Counted from the stretch's first letter, positions 1 through 6,410 are shown. The stretch: DNA of 6,904 nt from Taibaiella helvus_B (GCA_040392805.1 JBEBVI010000223.1:1-6904), one strand, 5' to 3'. The notes: generated by a model from the sequence alone, not told the origin. Program-made: numbers and translations.

Positions 1-54
1 GTCACGCACGGTGCTGTGAGAGGTTTGGGGTGAAATTCCCCTTACCTACTCGAC
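1..54 (+). mobile_element. 3' end of a group II intron (part of domain V, all of domain VI)
   Basis: Bases 1-14 match the 3' strand of the conserved domain V hairpin (CACGCACGGTGC). Domain VI then folds cleanly. GAG 18-20 pairs with CTC 49-51, AGGT 21-24 pairs with ACCT 44-47, and GGGG 27-30 pairs with CCCC 38-41 around loop 31-37. A48 is left as the only bulged base on the 3' side of the lower stem, the position of the lariat branch-point adenosine, seven bases from the end if the intron ends with the usual AY at 53-54 (AC). The ribozyme 5' domains and any intron-encoded reverse transcriptase would lie to the left, outside the window. The intron sits in the same orientation as the DUF1905 pseudogene, with its end only 10 bases before that gene's ATG, so it is a leader insertion and not the cause of the frameshift. 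The exact 3' boundary is inferred from the family rule. Confidence 0.8.
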
Positions 55-64
55 TTTGCTATAA

Positions 65-360
65 ATGGAAAATCAAGGAATAAGATACGCATTTACTGCA
101 AGACTCAGGGAATACCCCGGGCCTGCCAGTTGGTGCTTCCTTTCCCTGCGGTAACATTTTCAAAGGAAATCAGGGCGGCCTTAAGATTTGAAGAAGAAGG
201 TTGGGGGCGGCTGAAGGCGACAGCCAAAGTCGGGGGCAGCACATGGAAAACAGCAATTTGGTTTGATACAAAAAGCGGTACTTATCTGCTACCGCTGAAG
301 ACTGAGATACGGAACAAGGAATGCCTTGAAGCGGACAGCCATGTGGAAACAGAGATTTAG
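65..360 (+). pseudogene. DUF1905 domain protein, broken by a one-base frameshift
   Basis: The ATG at 65 opens a frame whose 29 residues fit the start of DUF1905: an R-Y-x-F-T-A-R-L segment, then Y-P-G-x-A-S-W-C-F-L-S-L. It stops at TAA 152-154. The rest of the domain continues in the -1 frame from about 149 to the TAG at 358-360, with F-S-K-E-I-R, G-W-G, the G-G-S-T-W-K-T core, and K-S-G-T-Y-L-L-P-L-K near the C-terminus. Adding one base near 149-151 gives L-P-V-T-F-S-K-E-I-R, restores the family's W-x-F-x-x-L-P motif and yields about 98 residues, the usual DUF1905 length. DUF1905 is a small beta-barrel-like domain of unknown biochemical role, often alone or fused to YdeI-type domains. There is no slippery heptamer at the junction, so a real inactivating deletion or a sequencing error is more likely than programmed frameshifting. 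A TTG at 130 could in principle start the second half alone, but that would lose the conserved N-terminus. Confidence 0.8.
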
Positions 361-418
361 ATTTAGGGAGCGGTATGTTAAGCGCTTCACTGCTGGGGAA
401 CCTCTAGTAACAAAATAA

Positions 419-443
419 AATCCGGGCCCTTACTGACCGGATT
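419..443. terminator. Bidirectional intrinsic terminator between convergent genes
   Basis: AATCCGG (419-425) and CCGGATT (437-443) form a perfect 7-bp stem with an 11-base loop. On the plus strand it is followed by ATATTTTGCTT. On the minus strand it is followed by a T-rich run, the complement of CAAAATAAAA at 411-420. It lies between the plus-strand DUF1905 pseudogene and the minus-strand small gene that ends at 482, so it can stop transcripts from both sides. Confidence 0.65.
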
Positions 444-481
444 ATATTTTGCTTATTAAGATAGTCTGGCAATCGATCAAT

Positions 482-697
482 CTATGCCTTCTGCCTGCGG
501 GTATATTTTCTTTTGGGCTTCGGCATAGAATCTCCCGTCTGAAGGGAAAGGATCGATTCAATTACGCCCTGGTGTGTCAGATAGTTAGCGTGGTTTTGTT
601 TGGCTCCTTTGAGTTGCTCTTCGAGGGACATGATTTGACCTTCGAGTTCCTGGATTCTGTCTGCCAGTTTCTTTTCAATTGATGCTTTTCTAGCCAT
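482..697 (-). CDS. Small coiled-coil protein with a basic C-terminal tail (function unknown)
   Basis: This is a 71-residue protein from an ATG; the next in-frame codon group upstream runs into a TAA within five codons, so no longer start exists. Residues 5-33 are a short coiled coil: L11, I15, L18, I22, L25 and L29 follow the 4-3-4-3 spacing of a heptad repeat, with charged residues between. After a linker (about 34-58) the last dozen residues are strongly basic (PKPKRKYTRRQKA). A dimerising helix plus a basic tail suggests nucleic-acid binding, but this is inference and no named family is recognised. The gene is convergent with the DUF1905 pseudogene and ends just past the shared terminator. 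A TTGACG at 729-734 with a TAAATA 16 bases downstream (minus strand) is a possible promoter, but it would place transcription start almost on the ATG, so it is weak. The consistent helical pattern argues for a real gene. Confidence 0.6.
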   Translation of the reverse strand: MARKASIEKKLADRIQELEGQIMSLEEQLKGAKQNHANYLTHQGVIESILSLQTGDSMPKPKRKYTRRQKA

Positions 698-943
698 TGC
701 GGGTATTATTTAATGTATATTTTAAAAGCGTCAAAAATAACATTTCTAAATATATAAGTAAGTTGTATGTTGCAGAATGCTCTTTTTACAAGCCTTTTTG
801 CGGGCGCGATCCGTTCTGATCTGTGGTTAGAGATGGATTAGCTGAGGAGGGGCTTTTCTCAATTGCAGCTGCCTCTACGCGGGCCTGGCTCCGAACCGTC
901 TCATCAGTCTATACGAAGGTTATCCAACCATTGTATTACAGGC
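698..943. other. Gene-free stretch with a possible decayed minus-strand frame
   Basis: No complete gene is visible. The part next to 697 is AT-rich and may hold the small gene's promoter. From 786 to 908 on the minus strand there is a 40-codon open frame, relatively GC-rich, with an S-Q-A-R-V-E-A-A-A-I-E-K segment and a P-Q-K-G-L end before TAA. It has no ATG, GTG or usable TTG start and begins right after a TAG. It could be the C-terminal relic of a lost gene or chance. An 8-bp palindrome GCAGCTGC lies near 865. Confidence 0.3.
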
Positions 944-1414
944 TCAATTTTTACGGGAGATAGCATAGCATGCTTCTAATAGCTTCGAAAAGTAGTGATA
1001 GAGAAGTAGGGTATCTTCTCTGGAACTAAGTTCTTCAGGGCTTCCCGCGCTTAAGGCAAAAAACATAATGTGGTCAACTGTTTCCCGCCACTCTTCGATT
1101 GTCCGGTAGTCAAAAAAAGTAATAATGGCTATTTCAGGCGTAGAGGTTAGCCGTGTGTAAGGTGTGGTCGATCCGTCGGGCGTCAGATCTCTGGAAACTC
1201 CCTGAAGGGTAAGGGAGATGGAATGCGCGGCAGTAATTACTTCGAGAAGCAGGTCGGTTAAATAAATAACATCGGCCGGTTCACCCTTACGATAATAGTC
1301 CTCTGCCGAATAGGCCTCCAGGAGATACAACAGTTTGTTACGGAAGACCTCAAGGTCATGTGCCTTAAAAAAATCGGACAGCTGTTCGGCTGTACCGTTG
1401 GTTTGTGTTTCCAT
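944..1414 (-). CDS. Hypothetical helical protein, 156 residues
   Basis: An ATG at 1414 opens a 156-codon frame ending with TGA at 944-946; no other in-frame ATG lies close upstream. I do not recognise the family. The sequence looks like a soluble, mostly alpha-helical acidic protein. There is a helix at about 10-36 (S-D-F-F-K-A-H-D-L-E...L-L-Y-L-L-E-A-Y), a second at 49-72, a proline/threonine/glycine-rich linker at 77-93, a helical segment at 104-121 containing E-E-W-R-E-T-V-D-H-I-M-F-F-A, and a last helix at 129-153. There is no signal peptide, membrane segment or metal motif. Base composition (about 50% GC) matches the left flank and not the AT-rich nuclease genes that follow. It stands alone, with more than 200 bases to the next gene on the same strand. 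The helical layout and amino-acid use suggest a true gene. The function is unknown. Confidence 0.6.
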   Translation of the reverse strand: METQTNGTAEQLSDFFKAHDLEVFRNKLLYLLEAYSAEDYYRKGEPADVIYLTDLLLEVITAAHSISLTLQGVSRDLTPDGSTTPYTRLTSTPEIAIITFFDYRTIEEWRETVDHIMFFALSAGSPEELSSREDTLLLYHYFSKLLEACYAISRKN

Positions 1415-1534
1415 GATATAGAAAAGATGAAGTGAAGAAAAATCAGGTATAGTAGTAGTGTGTCTAATCGAAGTGCAATATAAACATATAATAATTATAA
1501 TGAAACTGATGGCGAATTTTGTATAAGTTCATAG

Positions 1535-1711
1535 GCAGCCCTTGAAAAATTGGATCTGCGCGCATATTATTGGGGGGCTGGTCAATCCCTTCTGTGTATT
1601 CAATATAGAACCATTCCTGTTAATGTGATGGATCAATATCGCCGCAAGATGTACCTGGGCGGGGATTTACTAGTAGTACGCAGGTTGCGTGCAGCTGAAC
1701 TTATCCGGTGA
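1535..1711 (+). pseudogene. Possible decayed gene fragment (58 open codons)
   Basis: A plus-strand frame is open from just after a TAG (1532-1534) to TGA at 1709-1711. It has protein-like composition: an L-E-K-L-D-L-R-A-Y-Y-W-G-A-G-Q start and an M-D-Q-Y-R-R-K-M-Y-L-G-G-D-L-L end that finishes R-R-L-R-A-A-E-L-I-R. The only ATG that makes sense is at 1628, which would leave 27 residues. The GC-rich codons stand out from the AT-rich DNA on either side, as expected for the tail of an older gene. I cannot assign a family, and a chance open frame of this length is possible. Confidence 0.3.
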
Positions 1712-1767
1712 GTTTTTACTGAAAAGTAATATTTTATTATCGGGAGGCGTCGGAATTGTGCATAGTG

Positions 1768-1788
1768 ACTAAATCTTGATAATTTAGT
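1768..1788 (+). repeat. Perfect 7-bp inverted repeat (hairpin or operator)
   Basis: ACTAAAT (1768-1774) and ATTTAGT (1782-1788) are exact reverse complements around a 7-base loop, followed by TGGGTTCTTTTTTG. It lies 65 bases before the start of the 561-residue nuclease gene. It could be a weak AT-rich terminator for transcripts arriving from the left, or a binding site for a regulator of the nuclease gene. No neighbouring regulator gene is visible. Confidence 0.35.
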
Positions 1789-1852
1789 TGGGTTCTTTTT
1801 TGCATTTTAATTATTGGCTGAAGTGCTTTTAACCGTTATTTGGATATAGAGG

Positions 1853-3538
1853 ATGGATATTGAGCGTAAGATTGACGAGCTACAAGGGTTAGTCTCAAAA
1901 TATGATACCGAAAGTTTTGCCGGATTTTTTGCTTATTTTATTAAAAACCGCCCCAGCCCTGTGGCAAGGATTGATCTAAATAAATTTGATTCTAAACTGA
2001 AGGACTTTCTATACTTAATTTCTTTGAATGCATTTTCTGATAAGGTCGGTACAAATAAGCTAAGAATATCAACAAATGAATTAGGGATAATGGCCGATAA
2101 GCTGAATGAAATTAAACGCTTCAATTATCCCAATAACTTTACGGATTATACCAAAGAATCTGCTATTCATGAAATGGCATTAAGAAATCATTTTGACAAT
2201 GGCGTTCTAAGTTATATAGAACAGGACTTTGAGAAAATTAGGAAGATTTTTACTCCTTTCGAGCATAAGATAGTGCGGGATTTTGGATTGGATATAAATT
2301 TTCTGATTGAAGTTTGTAAAGAAATAGAGTTGGAGTCAATTGTTAGAGCCAAATATACAATGGGTTTTTTGCAAACGGCAGAATATTTAGAGTATATGGA
2401 ACGTATTCAATCTGGCAAAATGAGTCCTGATAACGCGTTTGATTTACTTCCTAAAGCGATTCGGGATGCATTTCTTGCTTTTGATTTTAAAACTTATTCC
2501 CATTTAATGTTTAGGAGGGAAGATTTGTACCATAGATTGGAAGCTGAAAAAGTCGATAAGTTTTTACTACTATTCTCTCGTGAGGCAATTCCGGATGCAA
2601 GTATTAGATACTACACTTCTGAGAGCCCTTTTGAAGCAACACCTCTTCTGAAGTTTCAAGATGGAAATTATTTAAGCTTGTATAGTAGACAGCTTCCCAT
2701 TTCTATTTATAGGTTACTTTACACGCATTTAAATAATGATCAAAATTATAGTGATAAGTTGAGGGAGAGAAGAGGGAAATACCTTGAGAACAAAGTGAAG
2801 GATGTCTTCCAGTACTTTTTTTCGAACCAAGGGGCTTTTTTTTATACAAAATATTATGTTGTAGAAGGTTCTGAGCAGGATTTGCTAATCCTTTTTAAAG
2901 GAACTGCTGTTATCGTGGAAGCCAAGGCTGCTAAACTTGGTGAACCATTCCGGAATATTGAAAAGGCTATCAAAAGACTGAAAAGAGATTTTAAAAAAAT
3001 AGTGCAAGACGGTTTTGATCAGTGCGAGAGAGTTGAAGACTTCTTTTTTGGAGATAATTCCTTTGATATTAAGGATAAACAGGGAAGAGTTCTATATACG
3101 GTGAATCCCAAGAAGATTAGAAATGTTTATTCTATAGTCGTTTCACTGGATCGATTCGGTAGTCTGCAAACCGATTTGAGTTTAATGCTTCAAAAGAAAG
3201 ATAATGTTGATTATCCTTGGTCAGTTTATATTGATGACTTGGAAATTTTTTTATCAGCGTTAAAGCGGAATATCAGAAACCCAGTTAATCACTTTCTTAA
3301 TTTCTTGCAGTTGAGACGAGAGATGCATGGTCATATATACGTAGTAGACGAATTAGATATTTGTGCAACATATCTTAGGAGCCCTCCAGGGTTTAAAGAG
3401 TATGCTGAAGTAACGGATAAATTATTTAGATTTTCTCCTTATGAGCAGAATTATTTTGATGACCTATATTGGACAAATGGACTTCGATTTGACGAGAAGC
3501 CATTGCCCGATGATTATTATAAATATGGCTTAAGCTAG
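1853..3538 (+). CDS. PD-(D/E)XK nuclease-domain protein, 561 residues, putative defence nuclease
   Basis: The C-terminal half contains a restriction-endonuclease-like core. An R-G-K-Y-L-E-N-K-V helix carries E312. D343 follows in S-E-Q-D-L-L, then a beta hairpin ending in V-I-V-E-A-K with E356 and K358, and a downstream helix with Q385 and Q390. This order (E, D-x12-E-x-K, Q-x4-Q) is the PD-(D/E)XK catalytic layout, so metal-dependent DNA cleavage is the likely activity. Residues 1-300 are mainly helical and match no domain I know. Residues 395-561 form an alpha/beta tail with a V-Y-I-D-D-L-E-I-F segment at 458-466. No signal peptide or membrane segment is seen. An AGAGG abuts the ATG with no spacing, so it does not act as a normal ribosome site. 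The gene is AT-rich, is transcribed alone, and converges on the Lamassu-like operon with a 49-base gap and no clear terminator. A defence role is inferred from the nuclease fold and the neighbours. Confidence 0.75.
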   Translation: MDIERKIDELQGLVSKYDTESFAGFFAYFIKNRPSPVARIDLNKFDSKLKDFLYLISLNAFSDKVGTNKLRISTNELGIMADKLNEIKRFNYPNNFTDYTKESAIHEMALRNHFDNGVLSYIEQDFEKIRKIFTPFEHKIVRDFGLDINFLIEVCKEIELESIVRAKYTMGFLQTAEYLEYMERIQSGKMSPDNAFDLLPKAIRDAFLAFDFKTYSHLMFRREDLYHRLEAEKVDKFLLLFSREAIPDASIRYYTSESPFEATPLLKFQDGNYLSLYSRQLPISIYRLLYTHLNNDQNYSDKLRERRGKYLENKVKDVFQYFFSNQGAFFYTKYYVVEGSEQDLLILFKGTAVIVEAKAAKLGEPFRNIEKAIKRLKRDFKKIVQDGFDQCERVEDFFFGDNSFDIKDKQGRVLYTVNPKKIRNVYSIVVSLDRFGSLQTDLSLMLQKKDNVDYPWSVYIDDLEIFLSALKRNIRNPVNHFLNFLQLRREMHGHIYVVDELDICATYLRSPPGFKEYAEVTDKLFRFSPYEQNYFDDLYWTNGLRFDEKPLPDDYYKYGLS

Positions 3539-3587
3539 GGGAAGTTTAGCATCATATATCGCCACTCTTCAGAAAACTTAATGGGAA

Positions 3588-5321
3588 TTATACATGCTCC
3601 ATTATTTCATACGTATCGTTCAGTAGTAGATCCCAATCAGCTCGATGATCTGTTAGGATAGATTCTTTTTCCTTTGATTCACCGATGCAGATCAATTTTG
3701 TTTCCGTGGTAAAAAAAGTTTTCGTATAATACTCTATTTTGGGATCTTTTAATTTGTTATCCGCTAATGAAATTATCGTCTGCGTATCACTGGGCTTGTT
3801 TTTGCAAATAAAGGCTAGTATCTTTTCCTTACTGTTGCCATCTAAATCTTCTTTAAAGATACTATCAAGTATTAAAGGCAGTCTGTGAATATTATCCGTT
3901 TGATTGATGATTTTGTTGAAAGCGAAATGATAGCTTAGAACGGCTAAATGTAACTCCACTCCTTGAAAGGGAAAGCTGGACAATTCATACACATAGTTAA
4001 ATCTTGTTTCCCTCATTTTAGGAACTTCAAGCACGGTGTTGTTGGTGTTGTAGTAGCTCTTGAATTTTTTATTTTTAGCTAATCGCTCGTTTTCAATCTC
4101 ATTGTCATCTTTAAATGAGTGTAGTTTCATTTTTGTTTCTTCAATTTCCAGAATTAACTTTCTAATATTTTCATTTATAGAACTTTCTAATTGTTTATCA
4201 GCCTGTACTTTTATCCATTCGTCTAGTGTTATATTATTTTGAGAGTATGCGACATGTCTGTGATAATCTTCGGTTAAATCTTTGCGAAGGACTTCGATTT
4301 TTTTGTTTACCGAGTTTATTTGTGCTTGAACTGTTTTGTTTTCAGCCTGTATTTTATCCTTTATCTGAATTGAATCATTTTCTTTCTGATAGTATTCATA
4401 TAATTCCTTTGTATCGATAGGTAATAATTGTTGGCAAATTGGGCAATTGTCTTTGCCCGGGAACTGGTGGTTATGATTTCTGGTTACTTTCGATATCACC
4501 GAAAGTCTTTGGTTGTTGTATGTCAGCGTATTTGTTTTTTTTACGTATTCATTTTCGAGTTTTAATAGTTCTGACTTCCTTTCTGTAATTTCACTGATAA
4601 ATGCTTCTCCTTTGGCGCGAAACGAACTGTCAATAAGTTTTGCCTTCTCAATTGTTTTGTCAGTTCGTTCGAAATGGATATAGAAATTGTGTTTCAGTCG
4701 CTTTTCGTTTAATTCATTTTCAAGTTTTTTTCTTTCTTCTTTATCTTCAAGTTTGGAAATTCCGAGATAGTAGTCTAGAAAATCTTCCTTGAAGTTTTTA
4801 TAAAATTCCAAGTTGCTAAATGATTTTCTTAGATAGACCCAGCCTACATCCTGAGATACATAGTAAGGTAGAAAAACTGTCTCGATAGGTGCTTTCGATA
4901 TGCCGCTTTTGGATTCCAGTAGTAATGCAAAATTAAATAACTTATTAAAAAAGTCTTTGAGCTTTAAATGTTCTACTGATTTGTTTCCCCCAATTCCGTT
5001 GTATGTCGTTATTTTACTATTGATATATTCTTTGATAAATAGGGTGTCATCCTTCCTTATAAATGTGTATTTTTGATTAATTGCTCCTTTTGTTATGGAT
5101 ATATCTAAACGAGTGAAAATTTTTTCTGATAATATTTTTATTAACTTCGTCTTGTTGTCATTAATCCCAAAGGAATAGAGTATTAACTGTATTAAAGTAC
5201 TTTTTCCTGAAGTGTTTGCTCCATATATTACATTTAAATTGCTTTCAAATTCTGTGAAAAAGCTTTTTTTATTAGCTTCGCTATGTATAAATATTTTCTC
5301 TAATTTTAATATTGTTTTCAT
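3588..5321 (-). CDS. Rad50/SMC-like ATPase with zinc hook, Lamassu LmuB-like
   Basis: The protein has 577 residues from the ATG at 5321. An in-frame ATG at 5432 would add 37 residues of poor composition that lie over another coding frame, while 5321 starts exactly at the ABC-type first strand (M-K-T-I-L-K-L-E-K-I). Walker A is G-A-N-T-S-G-K-S-T (34-42). Charged coiled coils at about 190-280 and 305-420 flank a CPIC hook (C293, C296), as in Rad50. A degenerate ABC signature region lies at 448-468, and Walker B is L-P-L-I-L-D-S (481-487), with Ser where Glu is usual. A switch-like T-Q-T-I-I-S-L-A follows (513-520). In Lamassu and ABC-3C systems this subunit senses foreign or damaged DNA ends and releases the nuclease subunit. 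Its start codon overlaps the preceding frame's stop (ATGA), implying translational coupling. The last gene of the operon, it converges on the 561-residue nuclease gene. The ATPase assignment is firm; the Lamassu label is inferred from the nuclease upstream. Confidence 0.85.
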   Translation of the reverse strand: MKTILKLEKIFIHSEANKKSFFTEFESNLNVIYGANTSGKSTLIQLILYSFGINDNKTKLIKILSEKIFTRLDISITKGAINQKYTFIRKDDTLFIKEYINSKITTYNGIGGNKSVEHLKLKDFFNKLFNFALLLESKSGISKAPIETVFLPYYVSQDVGWVYLRKSFSNLEFYKNFKEDFLDYYLGISKLEDKEERKKLENELNEKRLKHNFYIHFERTDKTIEKAKLIDSSFRAKGEAFISEITERKSELLKLENEYVKKTNTLTYNNQRLSVISKVTRNHNHQFPGKDNCPICQQLLPIDTKELYEYYQKENDSIQIKDKIQAENKTVQAQINSVNKKIEVLRKDLTEDYHRHVAYSQNNITLDEWIKVQADKQLESSINENIRKLILEIEETKMKLHSFKDDNEIENERLAKNKKFKSYYNTNNTVLEVPKMRETRFNYVYELSSFPFQGVELHLAVLSYHFAFNKIINQTDNIHRLPLILDSIFKEDLDGNSKEKILAFICKNKPSDTQTIISLADNKLKDPKIEYYTKTFFTTETKLICIGESKEKESILTDHRADWDLLLNDTYEIMEHV

Positions 5322-5629
5322 TTTTGTAAAATTATTAGGTAATAGCCTGCTGCAACTGCTGCTTTCACTTGAACGGGAGATAGTACAGAATTGTATTGAT
5401 TCGAGAAGGTATCGTATAAGTGTTTTATACAAGCTACTTCATTTGTGTAATTCGCGAATATTGTCTTCTCTTTTTCGATGAATTGGATTATCTTCTGATG
5501 TTCCCCTTGTTTAAGATCCTTGAAATGGTCTAGACTGTTTTCAAAATCGAGTTCAAAAGTTACTGCGTCTAGCACATTTATTTCTAACTCTTCACAAATT
5601 TTTTCTGCTTTTTTTTCTACACTTGTCAA
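5318..5629 (-). CDS. 103-residue frame: displaced C-terminus of the Cap4-type nuclease, or a small LmuC/DdmB-like subunit
   Basis: The frame can only start at TTG 5629, without a ribosome site, because a TAG lies two codons upstream. It overlaps the end of the nuclease frame by 38 bases and ends in the ATGA shared with the ATPase start. The protein is helical and acidic (E-E-L-E-I-N-V-L-D-A-V-T-F-E-L-D-F at 13-29; Q-K-I-I-Q-F-I-E-K-E-K at 45-55), with a hydrophobic end. Removing one A from the A8 tract at 5609-5616 joins residues 1-267 of the nuclease to residues 8-103 here, giving 363 residues, about the size of a full Lamassu LmuA. The helical content fits the C-terminal region of DUF4297 proteins. 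I favour this being one gene split by a frameshift. The alternative is a third small subunit, as LmuC or DdmB in three-gene Lamassu systems. Both readings keep the frame as real coding sequence. Confidence 0.65.
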   Translation of the reverse strand: MTSVEKKAEKICEELEINVLDAVTFELDFENSLDHFKDLKQGEHQKIIQFIEKEKTIFANYTNEVACIKHLYDTFSNQYNSVLSPVQVKAAVAAGYYLIILQK

Positions 5630-6410
5630 TCGCTAGATTTTTTGTGGTTAGTATTTTTAATATTTCATTTATTTTTACCGAGTCTAGTCTTTTTGATTGA
5701 TCACTTAGTTTGGGTTTTCCTCCTTGATTGTATATACTTTCTATTTCTTTTAGATGAAAAAGGAATGTGTCTCTCGCAGCAGTATGGTCTAGGATCAGTT
5801 TCCCAAATACTGTTTTGAATTTTCCCGCAAGTAGATCTAGTTGGCTTTGTGTATTACGCCCTAAGTCGATAAAGCTGAAATTTAAATTTCGGAATTGATT
5901 TTTCTGCTCTTGGGTGAATTCTGTTTTTGCATTCCCTTTTTTCAGATGAGTCTGACAATCCGGCGGTAGATCGAGATAGCTGACGCATTCATTTGTTTCA
6001 TTTATCTGTATTTTTTTTATTTTTTTGCTATCGGAGCATGGGTAATCTAAAACTACCGTGTTATTTGATATGAAATGATGGATTTTATCGTAGAAATCAG
6101 ACTTTTGAAAATCGTCTTTTAATAATTCGATTCCTGAATTACAGATTTTTTGAATTATTTCGTATAGTGTATTTGTCGTCCAAGATGTTGATGACTTTTT
6201 AGCCTGGTAAGTCGTTATTTCTAATAATTCTGATTTTTCATTTAGAATTGCGAACACAATGTCGTCGTAGTGTTCTAGCATTATGAAATAGTTTTGATTT
6301 TTTAGAATTTCATATTTCTCTAAAAAAACGTAAGCGCAAGTATTTCTTTGGAAATCGAATCCAACGTTGGCGTGAACTCCTGAGTTGCTATCAAATTTCT
6401 TGTCTGTCAT
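5592..6410 (-). CDS. DUF4297/Cap4-type nuclease effector, Lamassu LmuA-like, probably truncated by a frameshift
   Basis: The frame gives 272 residues from ATG 6410. The N-terminal domain has the DUF4297 (Cap4 nuclease) layout: G-F-D-F-Q at 17-21; E46 and D49-D50 in M-L-E-H-Y-D-D-I; then Y-Q-A-K-K-S-S with Q69 and K71, followed by W-T. This is the PD-(D/E)XK variant in which Q-x-K replaces E-x-K, expected to cut double-stranded DNA with a metal ion. Residues 178-203 (F-S-F-I-D-L...L-L-A-G-K-F) and 207-272 are linker and helices. The frame ends with a short basic tail (K-K-S-R-K-N-L) just past the A8 tract, typical of an out-of-frame ending; the normal C-terminus appears to continue in the next frame. 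As first gene of the operon it is the toxic effector, held in check by the ATPase complex until invading DNA is sensed. That role comes from the known Lamassu family, not from this sequence. Confidence 0.8.
   Translation of the reverse strand: MTDKKFDSNSGVHANVGFDFQRNTCAYVFLEKYEILKNQNYFIMLEHYDDIVFAILNEKSELLEITTYQAKKSSTSWTTNTLYEIIQKICNSGIELLKDDFQKSDFYDKIHHFISNNTVVLDYPCSDSKKIKKIQINETNECVSYLDLPPDCQTHLKKGNAKTEFTQEQKNQFRNLNFSFIDLGRNTQSQLDLLAGKFKTVFGKLILDHTAARDTFLFHLKEIESIYNQGGKPKLSDQSKRLDSVKINEILKILTTKNLAIDKCRKKSRKNL
5609..5616 (-). repeat. A8 homopolymer tract at the nuclease reading-frame switch
   Basis: T8 on the plus strand, read as A8 in the coding strand, lies inside the 38-base overlap between the nuclease frame and the 103-residue frame. 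A second tract, A6 at 5599-5604, follows 4 bases later. Loss of one A in either tract joins the two frames. Such tracts are prone to replication slippage, RNA-polymerase slippage and sequencing errors, so any of the three could explain the split. Confidence 0.7.

Larger units (their letters stand above)
1415..1852. other. 438-base intergenic region with a remnant frame and a hairpin
   Basis: This lies between the divergently transcribed 156-residue gene and the nuclease gene, so both promoters should be here. Bases 1460-1500 are very AT-rich and suit a promoter for the minus-strand gene, but no clear Bacteroidota TTG/TAnnTTTG pair can be fixed. Upstream of 1853, a TTG at 1788-1790 followed 18 bases later by AATTATTG (1809-1816) is a loose match to that consensus. 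The centre holds a short coding-like remnant and a perfect hairpin, listed separately. The rest shows nothing recognisable. Confidence 0.4.

Noticed and set aside
449..682. 77-codon plus-strand frame
   Set aside because: It is antisense to the better-supported coiled-coil gene and follows directly on the terminator.
1933..2124. 63-codon minus-strand frame
   Set aside because: It lies wholly inside the 561-residue nuclease gene on the opposite strand and is a shadow.
3539..3587. Possible terminator between the convergent nuclease and ATPase genes
   Set aside because: Only a 4-bp GCTA/TAGC pairing and a short palindrome could be found, with no T-run on either strand.
4060..4420. Two plus-strand frames of 60 and 64 codons
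   Set aside because: They are antisense shadows of the ATPase coiled-coil coding region, rich in Phe/Ser/Leu as expected from reversed Lys/Glu codons.
5322..5432. Upstream in-frame ATG at 5432 adding 37 residues to the ATPase
   Set aside because: The extension lies over the 103-residue frame, has serine/cysteine-rich non-conserved composition, and precedes the natural ABC first strand. The ATGA overlap at 5318-5321 is the convincing start.
5212..5481. 89-codon plus-strand frame
   Set aside because: It is antisense to both the ATPase start and the 103-residue frame, with no independent support.
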